A stretch of DNA of 64,000 bases, from positions 1 through 64,000 of the forward strand of contig JBCBCP010000005.1 in assembly GCA_038530575.1 (NCBI GenBank). The letters are read 5' to 3'. Shown here in pieces: positions 1-8,749 of the stretch; the first letter of the stretch is position 1, and each line of letters begins with the position of its first letter. The notes beneath the pieces are model-generated. The model was not told the DNA's origin and made no database searches. It saw only the letters and a list, made by a program, of their open reading frames with translations. Source of the stretch: JBCBCP01 sp038530575 (GTDB lineage Bacteria > Pseudomonadota > Alphaproteobacteria > Rhodobacterales > Rhodobacteraceae). Both the position numbers and the translations under genes were made by a program.

Positions 1-661
1 CATGCAAGTGGGCGCCGGCCGCGCGAGCACGGTCAAGGAACGCGCGAAGGGGGCGGGCAATGCCGTGCTCGTCAATCGTGCGCATGTCGATAAGCGTGGC
101 GTCAGACGCCTCAAGTGCGGTGCGCTCGGGCGCATCGACAGAACGCAACCCGACGAGGCAGACGTCCGACAGGGGGACGGGGGCTGGATTGACCGGAAAA
201 CCGTCGAACCCGTCGCGCCCGGCCAGATAACCGAGCGGTGTGCCATGCAGGTTACCCGACGCGGTGGTCTGCGGGGTGTGGTAATCAGCATGCGCGTCGA
301 GCCAGAGGAAGAAGACGGGACGGCCTTGCGCCTGGGCGTGGCGAATGGAGCCAAGGCCGGTTCCAAGTGCCAGCGCATGATCGCCGCCCATCCAGATCGG
401 CAGCCCGCGAGGCAGGGCGTCCGCGGCGGCGTCTGCCAGAGCTTCGGTCCAGGCAATGGTTTCCGCCAAAGCGTGGATATGGCCCACGTCCGTCGGTGGA
501 ACCGAGGCCGGAGTTACATTGCCAAGATCGGCGGTTTGGTGGCCGAGGCTATCCAAAGCGTTTTGCAGTCCTGCGGTTCGCAAGGCGTCCGGCCCCATCA
601 GGCAACCCGCCCGGCGTTTGCCGCAATCAAGTGGCGCGCCGATCAACAAACAGGTGTTCAT
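1..661 (-). CDS. rocF: Arginase (ureohydrolase family), 3' end cut by window edge
   Basis: Reads MNTCLLIGAPLDCGKRR from an ATG at 661 and stays open to base 1, giving about 220 residues of a family of about 300. The manganese-site motifs of arginases are visible: GGDHALALG, then LWLDAHADYHTP, then SGNLHGTPLGYL. The family hydrolyses L-arginine to ornithine and urea in the cytoplasm. The gene is divergent from an Lrp/AsnC-type regulator about 100 bases away, the usual arrangement for a locally controlled amino-acid catabolic gene. The last approx. 90 residues, including the third metal-binding block, lie outside the window, so agmatinase or another ureohydrolase is not fully excluded. Confidence 0.9.
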   Translation of the reverse strand, partial: MNTCLLIGAPLDCGKRRAGCLMGPDALRTAGLQNALDSLGHQTADLGNVTPASVPPTDVGHIHALAETIAWTEALADAAADALPRGLPIWMGGDHALALGTGLGSIRHAQAQGRPVFFLWLDAHADYHTPQTTASGNLHGTPLGYLAGRDGFDGFPVNPAPVPLSDVCLVGLRSVDAPERTALEASDATLIDMRTIDEHGIARPLRAFLDRARAAGAHLH

Positions 662-731
662 GTCGTTCTCCGTTCCTTTGTCGTGATTTGCGACCGAAAC
701 GCGGCATAGACAAGCTGACAAATTGGACGTA

Positions 732-748
732 TTGCGCGCATGTTGCGC
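732..748. promoter_or_regulatory. TTGCGC direct repeat, possible Lrp/AsnC site
   Basis: TTGCGC occurs at 732-737 and again at 743-748, 11 bases apart, so both copies face the same side of the helix. The pair lies in the arginase/lrp intergenic region just upstream of the preferred lrp start. Lrp-family proteins often bind such phased sites near their own gene, but this is only inference. Confidence 0.25.
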
Positions 749-763
749 ATAACGGAGGCAGTA

Positions 764-1189
764 ATGGACGATTTGGACAATGCGCTGATTGCGGCCCTCA
801 GGCATGATGCGCGCGCCTCCCTTTCGGATCTTGGCCACGCGCTTGGCGTGTCCCGCGCGACGGTGCGTGCGCGGCTTGAGCGCTTGCGCAGCCGCGGCGA
901 GATCATTGGCTTTTCCGTTGTCCTGCGCGCAGATGTGCAGCCAGACCCGGTGCGTGGCTTGATGATGATTGGGATTGAGGGGCGTGGCACGGACCGCATT
1001 CTGCGCCACCTGTCGGGTATGCCCGAAGTGCGCACGCTGCATTCGACAAATGGGCGCTGGGACGTGATCGCAGAGATTGGGACCCCCACCTTGGAGGCAT
1101 TTGATGCGGTTTTGTTCAGTATTCGGCGGCTTGACGGCGTAGTTGCGTCTGAGACCTCGCTGCTGCTGTCAACTAAGAAGCGTGCTTGA
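764..1189 (+). CDS. Lrp/AsnC-family transcriptional regulator
   Basis: 141 residues, the usual length of a single-domain Lrp/AsnC protein. The N-terminal helix-turn-helix is clear (DARASLSDLGHALGVSRATV, residues about 13-32). A C-terminal RAM/ligand domain follows, with the MIGIEGRGTDRILRHL and HSTNGRWDVIAEI blocks. The start at 764 is preferred over the in-frame ATG at 740 because GGAGG at 754-758 is well spaced for it. The gene is divergent from arginase, which suggests it senses arginine or ornithine and controls that gene. Its 3' end overlaps the convergent dsbB end by 17 bases. Confidence 0.85.
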   Translation: MDDLDNALIAALRHDARASLSDLGHALGVSRATVRARLERLRSRGEIIGFSVVLRADVQPDPVRGLMMIGIEGRGTDRILRHLSGMPEVRTLHSTNGRWDVIAEIGTPTLEAFDAVLFSIRRLDGVVASETSLLLSTKKRA

Positions 1190-1631
1190 ACGCGGCCAGC
1201 CAGATGCCGACGAGGCCCAGCGATGCGACCGCATTCCAACTCGCCATGGACAGCCCGAGGAATGACCACGCGATTTCGTCACATCGCACAATTGGCGCGG
1301 ACATGATCTGGTCAAAGAGGTCGCCAGCGGATTGCCCTGCGGCTGCACCACCTGCGCACGCGGTGATGCCTTCCCACCACCCCTGTTCGACACCGGCGTG
1401 AAAGGCGGCAATGCCCGCACCGATGGCGATAGCCAGCGCGCCCAAGAGCGCCAAAGCCCGGATGCCAAGAACAATCATTGCGACACCGATCACGATCGCG
1501 GCCGCGTGGGGCCAACGTTGCCAAAGACACATCTGGCAGGGCGCGTAACCGAGCCACTGGAAAACGAATGCGCCGCCAAGCAGGGCAGCGGACCCTGCGG
1601 TAGCAACCAAGGGCAGATGCGCCGGTGTCAT
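1173..1631 (-). CDS. dsbB: Disulfide bond formation protein B (DsbB)
   Basis: 152 residues with four hydrophobic segments. The two periplasmic cysteine pairs expected of DsbB are present: C32-x-x-C35 (APCQMC after the first membrane segment) and C92/C117 in the second loop. DsbB re-oxidises DsbA and passes electrons to ubiquinone in the inner membrane. The start at 1631 lies 4 bases after the exoD stop, so the two genes are probably co-transcribed. Longer in-frame extension into exoD is possible but would lack family similarity. Confidence 0.9.
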   Translation of the reverse strand: MTPAHLPLVATAGSAALLGGAFVFQWLGYAPCQMCLWQRWPHAAAIVIGVAMIVLGIRALALLGALAIAIGAGIAAFHAGVEQGWWEGITACAGGAAAGQSAGDLFDQIMSAPIVRCDEIAWSFLGLSMASWNAVASLGLVGIWLAAFKHAS

Positions 1632-1635
1632 CCAA

Positions 1636-2256
1636 TTAAACTCCCAGCCAGGTCCGAATGACCGAAACAAGGCTTGCCCCGGCAAAAATGAGCGAGGCAA
1701 TCCATGCTGTCCCCAAGGCCACGCCCAAAAGAACGAGGACACCATCGCGCTGCAAAAGTGCCATTGCGACAAGGACAATCGCAAAGCCGGGCACAGTGTT
1801 GGTGAGCGGCAAAGGCACGAGGATTGAGGCGCTGAACAGAACCAGCGCCGCGCCGACAACACGATCGAGTGGCGTGCGGGTAAGCGCCACGAGGCGCGGA
1901 CGGGTGAACAATTCAATCCGTCGCAACCACGGGCCTGCGCGAGACGAGAGTGTTTCGAGGCTTTGGGCGGCAATCGTGCGCGCTCCGAGCCGTTCGGGCA
2001 GCCAAGGCACCCTCAGGCCAAGCAGCATCTGAACCGCCACGAACATCAGCGGCAAGGCGATGACCTGCGGCACGCCGTAGAGAAACGGAATGCAGCAGGG
2101 AAGTGCCAAAATCAGCAGAAACAGACCAAACGCCCGTTCGTGGAGCTGATTAAGGATCCATGCGAGGCTCACGTCCTCAGTGCCCGCATCCGCCGCCAAA
2201 AGGGCCAGGCGACCGGATATGGCGAGTGTTTCTTCTTTGGCCTGAGCCGTCGTCAT
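1636..2256 (-). CDS. exoD: ExoD-family membrane protein
   Basis: 206 residues. The ExoD family signature is visible near residues 40-65 (ERAFGLFLLILALPCCIPF, followed by YGVPQ). Several hydrophobic segments lie in the C-terminal half. ExoD was named from exopolysaccharide-defective rhizobial mutants; its biochemical role is not established. It sits directly upstream of dsbB, 4 bases apart, in an apparent two-gene unit. An 11-bp inverted repeat lies upstream of its start. Confidence 0.88.
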   Translation of the reverse strand: MTTAQAKEETLAISGRLALLAADAGTEDVSLAWILNQLHERAFGLFLLILALPCCIPFLYGVPQVIALPLMFVAVQMLLGLRVPWLPERLGARTIAAQSLETLSSRAGPWLRRIELFTRPRLVALTRTPLDRVVGAALVLFSASILVPLPLTNTVPGFAIVLVAMALLQRDGVLVLLGVALGTAWIASLIFAGASLVSVIRTWLGV

Positions 2257-2280
2257 GCGTTGTGATCCACCATGCGCGTT

Positions 2281-2309
2281 TGCTGCGTGCAGGAAACATG
2301 CACGCAGCA
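2281..2309. repeat. Perfect 11-bp inverted repeat upstream of exoD
   Basis: TGCTGCGTGCA (2281-2291) and TGCACGCAGCA (2299-2309) are exact reverse complements separated by 7 bases. The element lies between the exoD start and tRNA-Leu. There is no T-run, so it looks more like an operator or RNA hairpin in the exoD leader than a terminator. Confidence 0.5.
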
Positions 2310-2362
2310 GAGGGTCAAGAAGGCCTTTACGCGCGCCGCAGGGCAGAGTAGCGAAGGGCAGG

Positions 2363-2446
2363 GCCCAAGTGGCGGAATGGTAGACGCAGGGGATTCAAAA
2401 TCCCCCGCCTTCGGGCGTGCCGGTTCGAGTCCGGCCTTGGGTACCA
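2363..2446 (+). tRNA. tRNA-Leu (anticodon CAA)
   Basis: Acceptor GCCCAAG (2363-2369) pairs with CTTGGGT (2436-2442), with a G-U at the first pair. The anticodon stem GGGGA/TCCCC closes the loop TTCAAAA, giving anticodon CAA. A long variable arm (CGCCTTCGGGCG) is typical of class II leucine tRNAs. The T arm GCCGG-TTCGAGT-CCGGC is intact. Discriminator A and an encoded CCA end the gene at 2446. Confidence 0.97.
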
Positions 2447-2480
2447 AAATCGGCCCTGATCCGCGGCGCAGGCCGCCAAC

Positions 2481-2509
2481 AAAAAACCGCGCCCCGGATC
2501 GGGACGCGG
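2481..2509 (-). terminator. Rho-independent terminator of the betaine operon
   Basis: On the minus strand CCGCGTCCC-GATC-CGGGGCGCGG folds into a GC-rich hairpin and is followed directly by TTTTTT (2486-2481). It lies 25 bases past the stop of the binding-protein gene, closing the operon that runs from about 8.7 kb. Confidence 0.85.
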
Positions 2510-2533
2510 TCAATAGATGTTAAGGAAATAGCC

Positions 2534-3487
2534 TTAGCCGTTGATCCACTTCTGGACGATCTCCTGATTGTCAGCGATCCACTCTTCAGCAACTTCGGCA
2601 GGGTCGCGCTTTTTCTCGAACATCTCGAGGATCCAACCGCCCACTTCATCGCCGGTGAACTGGATACGGCTCAGCATCGCGGCCACTTCGGGGTTCCGCT
2701 CTTCGAGAGAGGCGGAGTAGGCTACGTGAACGTTGTTAGGCGCGATGACACATTCGAATTCGGACACGCCCAACCAGTCTTCGGCATCAAGATCGACATC
2801 CTCACAGCCCGCGAACCGCTCCGGCTCGCCGACGATCGACAGGTCATATTGCGAATGCAGCGCTTCGGGTGTCCAGTAGTAGAACAGCTGCGGCTGGCTG
2901 GCCGCATAGGCTGCAGCAAGGCCCGCCTTGAACGTGTCGGCGGACACGATCTTGGGCTCCCACAGGCCGCTGAGGCCATAGGACTTGAACTTGATCTGCC
3001 AGCGCTTGGTCGACGCCCAGGTCACGTCACCCGGCCAGTATTCGCCCAGCCCGTTGCCATCGGTGTCGAACATCGCGGCGATCTCGGGGTCTCTGAGGTC
3101 CTCGATCGAGGAGACCTTGTCGGCCATGTAGGCGGGGACATAGAGGTTCGAGGTGCCTTTGTAGGGCTGGTTCACGCGAATGGTCTGGTTGCCCTCGACA
3201 TATTGATCCCAGGCCGACTGCCAGTTGGGCATCCACATGTCGGGCTGGATGTCGATGGAGCCGTCGCCCTTGTCCATGCCGGCATAGATCACGGGCTGCT
3301 GGTTCATGCCGGTGAGGATTTCCGCCTCGCCGCCCATCTCGTTTTCGATGATCGCCTTGATCACATGGCCGATGGCGCGCGCGCCGTTCCAGCTGGGATC
3401 GGAGATCATGACCTTTTCCTGGGCCATGACGGCGTCTGCCGAGAGCAGCGCACCGGCAAAGGCGACGGAGGTAAGCAGTTTTTTCAT
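2534..3487 (-). CDS. proX: Glycine betaine/proline ABC transporter, periplasmic binding protein
   Basis: 317 residues. A signal peptide (MKKLLTSVAFAGALLSADAV, cleavage near VMA-QE) directs export. The mature part has OpuAC/ProX-family features: MISDPSWNGARAIGHVIKAI near the start, GSIDIQPDMWMPNW, and tryptophan/tyrosine-rich blocks of the kind that form aromatic boxes for quaternary amines (WPGDVTWAS, YYWTPEALH). It is the last gene of the operon, 31 bases after the permease. Betaine or a related methylated amine is the likely ligand; proline betaine, choline or DMSP cannot be separated by eye. Confidence 0.9.
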   Translation of the reverse strand: MKKLLTSVAFAGALLSADAVMAQEKVMISDPSWNGARAIGHVIKAIIENEMGGEAEILTGMNQQPVIYAGMDKGDGSIDIQPDMWMPNWQSAWDQYVEGNQTIRVNQPYKGTSNLYVPAYMADKVSSIEDLRDPEIAAMFDTDGNGLGEYWPGDVTWASTKRWQIKFKSYGLSGLWEPKIVSADTFKAGLAAAYAASQPQLFYYWTPEALHSQYDLSIVGEPERFAGCEDVDLDAEDWLGVSEFECVIAPNNVHVAYSASLEERNPEVAAMLSRIQFTGDEVGGWILEMFEKKRDPAEVAEEWIADNQEIVQKWING

Positions 3488-3518
3488 TTGAGGTCTCCCT
3501 GTTAAGTTTCTGCTTTGT

Positions 3519-5327
3519 TTAGATTCGACTGAAGGACGCGCGGATGCCGCGCAGGATGCGATCGATCATCATCGCCACCAGTGCGATGGCGATGCCTGCC
3601 AGTAGGCCTTTGCCCGCTTGCGCATCACCAAGGCTTTCGGTCACCAGCGCACCAAGGCCGGCCGCACCGATAAAGGCCGAAATTGTCGCCATCGAAAGCG
3701 CCAGCATGATCGTCTGGTTCAATCCGGCCATGATCGACGGGATCGCCATGGGCAATTCGACCTTTCGCAACAGCTGACGTTCCGATGCGCCAAAGGCCAG
3801 CGCCGCCTCCTTGGTGCTTTCGGGCACTTGTAAAATGCCCAGCGCCGTCAGTTTCACCATGGGCGGGATGGCAAAGATGACAGTGGCCAACACCGCTGGC
3901 GGCTGTGAGATGCCAAAGAAGGCAACCGCAGGCACAAGGTAGCTGAGCGATGGGATGGTCTGCATCACGTCGAGGATCGGCTCGTTGATCCATCTGAAAA
4001 CCTTGCTTTTCGCCATCCATATCCCGACTGGAAGACCGACCAGCACGCATATGGCGGTCGCGACGATCACCAAGGCCATGGTTTGCATCGCGACCTGCCA
4101 CAGCTCGAACGCGGCCAGAAACCCCAGCGATGCGCCCACAAAAATCATGGTCGCGCGGTTCGTGTAAGCCCAGGCAAGCGCCATGAACAAGAAGGCGACG
4201 ACCGGCCAGGGGGTTTGCATGAACGCAACCTCCACCCGGATCAGCGATTGGCGCAGCACATGGGTGATGGCGTCAAAAATGCCCGCATATTGCGCGCGCA
4301 GGTAGTTGATGCCCGTGTCAATCGATTCGGCATTGTAGGTGAAGATGTTGATCCGGCGCCCCTCGATCGGCTCGGACTGCTGAACCAGGACCATCGTTGC
4401 GTCCGCATCGCCTGCCGCGCGGGCTGCTTCATCGGGCACGCGGCGGTAGCGCACCTCGCCCGGCGCGTCAAATCGGGCGAGCGTCGGGAAGTCATCGATG
4501 AACAGACAGTCAAACCGGTCCTTCACAGAAAGCGCCTGATACTCGGCGACGGCCTCAGCGTCGCGGCTCGCGTCGCGTAATTCGCGCCGTACCGCGCTGC
4601 GCTCGGACCGCTGTTCGCTTGTCGGGCTTTCAAGCGCGTCCAGCGCGTCAAATCGGGCCTGCAGCGCGGCAACTTCGGTTTGCAGCCCGGTCTGAATTGC
4701 CGCGATATCGGTAGTGCCCAGCTGTGCGACGAGGTCATCGACCGTCTCGCCCATCAGGATCTGGCCTATGCAAGCCCGCTCGTCATTTCGCTGCTCTGTG
4801 GCGCGGTAGATTGTGAGCGGCGCGCAGATCGCCATGATCACAAGGCCGATGATCAGCCGGCGCATCTGAACGCCGCTGGCCACAGCGTGATCAATCCGCC
4901 AGCGCTGGTACTGGGCGTAATACCAGCGGTTGGCCGAGCTTCCCATCCAGAGCCGTCCGCCGATTAGAAGCCCCCAGCCGATCCAGGTATAGGTACTGAT
5001 CCAGCCGGAATACCGCGCGATCAGGGTGCGGTTTGAATCGGGATCCTGCAGCGCCTCGGCCAGCAGCGGGGTGAACTTTACCACCTGCATCAGGCACACA
5101 AGCGCAATGACATCGATCGCCAGCGCCAGCCAGAACATAACCCACACGCCGCGCCACGCCGCCCATGCCCAAGGGACAAGCAAGCCCCACAGGTTGATGT
5201 GCCATCGCGGCAGCGCGCCACGCTGAAGCCGTTCGAAAATGGCCGAGAAGTAACCCGGGTTGCGTTCAGCAAACGTGTCGATCGACACATCGCGGTCCAT
5301 GGTTTCGATATGTTCCGCGCCACTCAT
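3519..5327 (-). CDS. proW: Glycine betaine/proline ABC transporter permease with large N-terminal extension
   Basis: 602 residues, against about 280-350 for typical ProW/OpuAB permeases. The conserved permease core is C-terminal (about residues 390-602), with the EAA-type loop at LGILQVPESTKEAALAFGAS. Ahead of it are several membrane segments, then a soluble stretch of about 130 residues (about 180-310). That stretch contains a charged, coiled-coil-like helix (LQTEVAALQARFDALDALES) and two cysteines (CIGQI and DCLFIDD). Its start overlaps the ATPase stop by 4 bases. The extension is the odd part; the transport role of the core is secure. Confidence 0.88.
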   Translation of the reverse strand: MSGAEHIETMDRDVSIDTFAERNPGYFSAIFERLQRGALPRWHINLWGLLVPWAWAAWRGVWVMFWLALAIDVIALVCLMQVVKFTPLLAEALQDPDSNRTLIARYSGWISTYTWIGWGLLIGGRLWMGSSANRWYYAQYQRWRIDHAVASGVQMRRLIIGLVIMAICAPLTIYRATEQRNDERACIGQILMGETVDDLVAQLGTTDIAAIQTGLQTEVAALQARFDALDALESPTSEQRSERSAVRRELRDASRDAEAVAEYQALSVKDRFDCLFIDDFPTLARFDAPGEVRYRRVPDEAARAAGDADATMVLVQQSEPIEGRRINIFTYNAESIDTGINYLRAQYAGIFDAITHVLRQSLIRVEVAFMQTPWPVVAFLFMALAWAYTNRATMIFVGASLGFLAAFELWQVAMQTMALVIVATAICVLVGLPVGIWMAKSKVFRWINEPILDVMQTIPSLSYLVPAVAFFGISQPPAVLATVIFAIPPMVKLTALGILQVPESTKEAALAFGASERQLLRKVELPMAIPSIMAGLNQTIMLALSMATISAFIGAAGLGALVTESLGDAQAGKGLLAGIAIALVAMMIDRILRGIRASFSRI

Positions 5328-6379
5328 GCCGCTGCTCCCCCTTGCAGACCGCGCAAAAGCGCGTCCTTGGTCACGACGCCCACGCAGCGGTCGTCGGAGA
5401 TGATCAGGACGGGCCGGTCCGACCCGGTGCTGAGCCCGACCAAAGTGTCCAGATCGTCTGTCGGCGCGGCCACTGGCCCATCGGCGGGATTACCCGCGGG
5501 GCCGAACTTGGCCTCGTATTCATCCTTTGTGATCATGATTTTGGCGGCCGAAACGAGTTTGAGGCGCGAGATTCCCGCAACAAAATCAGCAACATAATCG
5601 TCGGCCGGGTCTGTCACGATGTCTTCGGCCGTGCCGATCTGGACAATCTCGCCGTCTTTCATGATCCCGATGCGGTCGCCCATACGGATTGCCTCGTCCA
5701 GATCGTGGGTGATGAACACGGTTGTCTTCTTCAAATGCTGGCTCAAGCCCAGAAACTCGTCTTGTAGATTGCGCCGGATCAACGGGTCGAGCGCTGAAAA
5801 CGGCTCGTCCATCAGCAGGATTTCCGGGTCCGCAGCCAGCGCCCGGGCGAGGCCGACACGTTGCTGCATACCGCCCGATAGCTCCGACGGAAGACGGTCG
5901 CCGTAGCCATGTAGCGAGACCGTCTCTAGCGCCTTGTCGGCGGCTTTCGCCCGGTGGTAGCCGTCCATCCCTCTCAGCTCCAACGCGAAGCCGATGTTGT
6001 CGCGCACGGATCGATGGGGCAACAGGGCCATGTTCTGAAAAACCATGCCGATTTTGTCCGCACGAATGGCGCGCAAGGCATCTGCTTTCATCGCGCCAAT
6101 GTCCTCGCCCAAGATGCGGATCGTGCCTGAGGTGGGCTCGATCAACCGGTTGATATGACGCACAAGGGTCGACTTGCCCGACCCAGACAGCCCCATGAGG
6201 CAAAAGATTTCGCCCTCGGCCACCTTAAAGCTCGCGTCGCGCACACCGACCACCGCGTCGAAGCGCTCCAGCACCTCGGATTTGCCCAGGCCTTCTGTGC
6301 GGATAGCGGCCATCGCCTCGTCCGCGCGCGCGCCAAAGACTTTCCAGACACTGTCCAGTTCTACGACCGCATCGCTCAT
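5324..6379 (-). CDS. proV: Glycine betaine/proline ABC transporter ATP-binding protein
   Basis: 351 residues. Walker A GLSGSGKST at 63-71, Q-loop FQNMALLPHRSV, signature LSGGMQQRVGLARAL from 167, Walker B EILLMDEP and switch histidine ITHDLDEA are all intact. The N-terminal leader (VWKVFGARADEAM and following) is typical of ProV/OpuAA. The C-terminal region keeps only one recognisable CBS-like unit (VLIISDDRCVGVVTKDALLR), shorter than the tandem CBS pair of OpuAA that senses ionic strength. It overlaps both neighbours by 4 bases, so the operon is translationally coupled. Confidence 0.93.
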   Translation of the reverse strand: MSDAVVELDSVWKVFGARADEAMAAIRTEGLGKSEVLERFDAVVGVRDASFKVAEGEIFCLMGLSGSGKSTLVRHINRLIEPTSGTIRILGEDIGAMKADALRAIRADKIGMVFQNMALLPHRSVRDNIGFALELRGMDGYHRAKAADKALETVSLHGYGDRLPSELSGGMQQRVGLARALAADPEILLMDEPFSALDPLIRRNLQDEFLGLSQHLKKTTVFITHDLDEAIRMGDRIGIMKDGEIVQIGTAEDIVTDPADDYVADFVAGISRLKLVSAAKIMITKDEYEAKFGPAGNPADGPVAAPTDDLDTLVGLSTGSDRPVLIISDDRCVGVVTKDALLRGLQGGAAA

Positions 6380-8688
6380 GCCCGCGCCCTTTCACGTTTG
6401 GGATCGACAAAGGGAATATCGTCAACCGTCGCGGTCAGGCGCTTCATGCGCCCGTCCAGTTGCCCGATCTCAAGCGCCGTGCCGGTCTGTGCATGCTCGA
6501 CCGCGATACGGGCCAGTGCGATCGCGCATTGAAATGTCGGGGAGCGGGTGGCCGAGGTTACAACTCCGACCTGTCGTTCGCCCGCGAATACAGGGGCGCC
6601 GTGGCTCGGCACATCATCACAATCGAGCATCAGACCTCTTAGTTTCTTTCTGGGAGCCTGTGCATTTCTGGCCAACGCCTCCCGGCCAACAAAGGACGGT
6701 TTTTTCAAGTCGATGGCGAAACCGAGCCCTGCCTCAAACGCATCCGCGCCTGCAGAGAATTCCTGAGCGCCTGCGAGCCCCGCTTCGATGCGGATGGTTT
6801 CAAGCGCGGCGGAGCCCATCGGGATTAGTCCTTTGTCCGCCCCGGCCGTCATCAGCGCATCCCAGATCGCGATCGCGTCACGTTCCGCACAGAAAAGCTC
6901 GTACCCCAACTCGCCGGTGTAGCCCGTGCGCGCAACCATAAACGGAGCACCTTCGCGGTCGCCCAGCCGAGCGATACTGACGCCAAACCACTTTAGTTGG
7001 TCGAGTGCCGGGACGTGAGGCTGGAAAAAGGCAACGTCACGCATAATGTCGCGCGATCGCGGGCCTTGCAGCGCAAGATTGGGTAAAGCGCCCCCAAGCG
7101 CATGAATACGCACTTGCATGCCGCGGTCCTCGGCAAGCTGATTTAACCAGCGGCCGCTTTCCTCGGTGCCGCAGCACCAACGGAAGAGCTCGGGCGCAAG
7201 ACGGAACAGTGTGCCGTCGTCAACTACCTCGCCGCTTTCGTCACACATGATCGCATAGGTGCCCCGCCACACGGCCAGCCGTGCGATATCGCGGGTCATG
7301 GCGTGCTGCAGCAGCCGCTCGGCATCCGGGCCAATGATGTCGAACTTGCGCAGCCCGCTCATGTCCTGAAGCGTCGCGGCCTCGCGGCAGGCCCAGTATT
7401 CTCCGGTTGTCCCATGCGCCGGAAAAGACACTGGCGCCCACAGATCACGGGCCGGCGCAAAGTGGTTTGTCAGTGGCTCCAGCCGTTGGTGGAACGCCGA
7501 ATTGCGGCTGATCTGCATAGGGCCGTCCTCTTTGGCGCGGTAGCCGATGGCGCGCGGCACTTTCGTCTCGGGGTTATAGATGCGCACGTGAATATCCGTC
7601 GGGTTCCACCCGTTGATCGGATCGACATCGTCGGGGCAGGCGGTGGTGACGCACAGCATGTCATCGAGCGCCTGCATCGCAACGTAGTCCCCGGGCCGCG
7701 AGAACGCCTCTTCGGTCATGATGTGATGGTGGTCGTCAAGCCACGTGTTCCAGAAGAAGTTGATCGCAGGCCAGGCCCGCCGCGGGCGTACCGAATGCGG
7801 CGCCAGTGCATTCGAGATGTTGTCCGAGCAGTTGAGGTGGCCCGGAAATCCGCGCTCTTCGTAACCGCGGGCAGTGCAGGCAAGCCCCAGCGTGTCGTGG
7901 CGCCCGCAAGTGTCCTGCATGACCCGCAAGAGCGGTTTCATGTCTGCGTCATAGAATTTGTCCAGCAGGCCAGGGCCGGGAAAGGCGCGGCGCACCATCG
8001 AGCGGGTCGAGGTGCTGTCGATGCCATCCTCTCGCCCAGCATCCAGCCCGCGCAAGCGGAGCGCCTGAAAATCAGAGCATTGCTGGCCGTGAATATCGAT
8101 GATCTGAACCGTTTCGCCGCGCATCAGCTCGTAGGCGCGGGCGCTGCCGCGCGTGACGGTAAATTCGTCGCGTACAGGGCCAAGCGGCGCTGGCAGGGCG
8201 ACCGTGCACAGCGCGAGCTGGTGGTAGAGCGTGACAGCGCCTTGGGTCTCGCCCGCAACAAGGCCCGCCGCATCCTGCAAATGTATGACCCAAATCGTGA
8301 GCGGACTTGCCGTGGTAAGAACAGCGGCCTCACTGGTCAGCGGCAAAACGGTACCGCGCGTTGCTTCAAGCATGTTCCCGCCATGGCCGGTGATCCAGCC
8401 AAGAAGCGGCGCCGCGTCAAAAAGCGACCCGTCTAGGAGAGAAGGGAGCGCGAGGTTCAAAGCGCTTTCCGCGCGGTGTCCACCGGGTTCAAAGGCAAGA
8501 ACCGCAACATTCGAGCTTTGGTCGCTGCTTAGACGGAGCAAATCGCCTGCGGCGAGGTCGAACCGTGCAACTTCCCGCGGTGCCAATGCGTGCGCGGTTG
8601 GGGCAGCTGAGTCTGGAAATCCGGCAAAGATCCGACCGCCTGCTGCATGTCCGATATTCGAAAAGGATCGAATGACGCTTGGATCCAA
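6376..8688 (-). CDS. DUF1989-GcvT (aminomethyltransferase) fusion protein
   Basis: About 770 residues from a TTG at 8688; the frame is open to a GTG at 8760. Residues about 175-365 are a DUF1989 (urea-carboxylase-associated) domain: RGETVQIIDIHGQQCSDFQAL, MQDTCGRHDTLGLAC, HLNCSDNISNAL, CPDDVDPINGWNPTDI. From about 395 to the end is a GcvT/folate-binding domain with the folate aspartate region GEVVDDGTLF and RTGYTGELGYELF. It heads a betaine-transporter operon with a 4-base overlap to the ATPase, so a role in demethylating an imported methylated amine onto tetrahydrofolate is likely but inferred. TTG is preferred because AGGAAG lies 8 bases upstream, while the GTG lies within the apparent promoter/operator. 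Confidence 0.8.
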   Translation of the reverse strand: MDPSVIRSFSNIGHAAGGRIFAGFPDSAAPTAHALAPREVARFDLAAGDLLRLSSDQSSNVAVLAFEPGGHRAESALNLALPSLLDGSLFDAAPLLGWITGHGGNMLEATRGTVLPLTSEAAVLTTASPLTIWVIHLQDAAGLVAGETQGAVTLYHQLALCTVALPAPLGPVRDEFTVTRGSARAYELMRGETVQIIDIHGQQCSDFQALRLRGLDAGREDGIDSTSTRSMVRRAFPGPGLLDKFYDADMKPLLRVMQDTCGRHDTLGLACTARGYEERGFPGHLNCSDNISNALAPHSVRPRRAWPAINFFWNTWLDDHHHIMTEEAFSRPGDYVAMQALDDMLCVTTACPDDVDPINGWNPTDIHVRIYNPETKVPRAIGYRAKEDGPMQISRNSAFHQRLEPLTNHFAPARDLWAPVSFPAHGTTGEYWACREAATLQDMSGLRKFDIIGPDAERLLQHAMTRDIARLAVWRGTYAIMCDESGEVVDDGTLFRLAPELFRWCCGTEESGRWLNQLAEDRGMQVRIHALGGALPNLALQGPRSRDIMRDVAFFQPHVPALDQLKWFGVSIARLGDREGAPFMVARTGYTGELGYELFCAERDAIAIWDALMTAGADKGLIPMGSAALETIRIEAGLAGAQEFSAGADAFEAGLGFAIDLKKPSFVGREALARNAQAPRKKLRGLMLDCDDVPSHGAPVFAGERQVGVVTSATRSPTFQCAIALARIAVEHAQTGTALEIGQLDGRMKRLTATVDDIPFVDPKRERARA

Positions 8689-8735
8689 GGCTTCAGCTTC
8701 CTGTCTCGACTCTGTGCACGTTGGGATACAGTGTT

Positions 8736-8749
8736 TGAAACTAGTTTCA
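8736..8749. promoter_or_regulatory. Operator palindrome between DUF1989-GcvT operon and lacI
   Basis: TGAAACTAGTTTCA is a perfect 14-bp palindrome with a central CpT/ApG dyad. On the minus strand it sits just after TTGACT (8757-8752), in the spacer where a sigma-70 promoter would lie. The adjacent gene is a LacI-type repressor, whose family binds such symmetric sites. Binding is inferred. Confidence 0.6.

Noticed and set aside
2417..3505. 362-codon frame on the plus strand across the binding-protein gene
   Set aside because: Shadow of the minus-strand proX gene, with no motifs of its own and part of it overlapping the tRNA.
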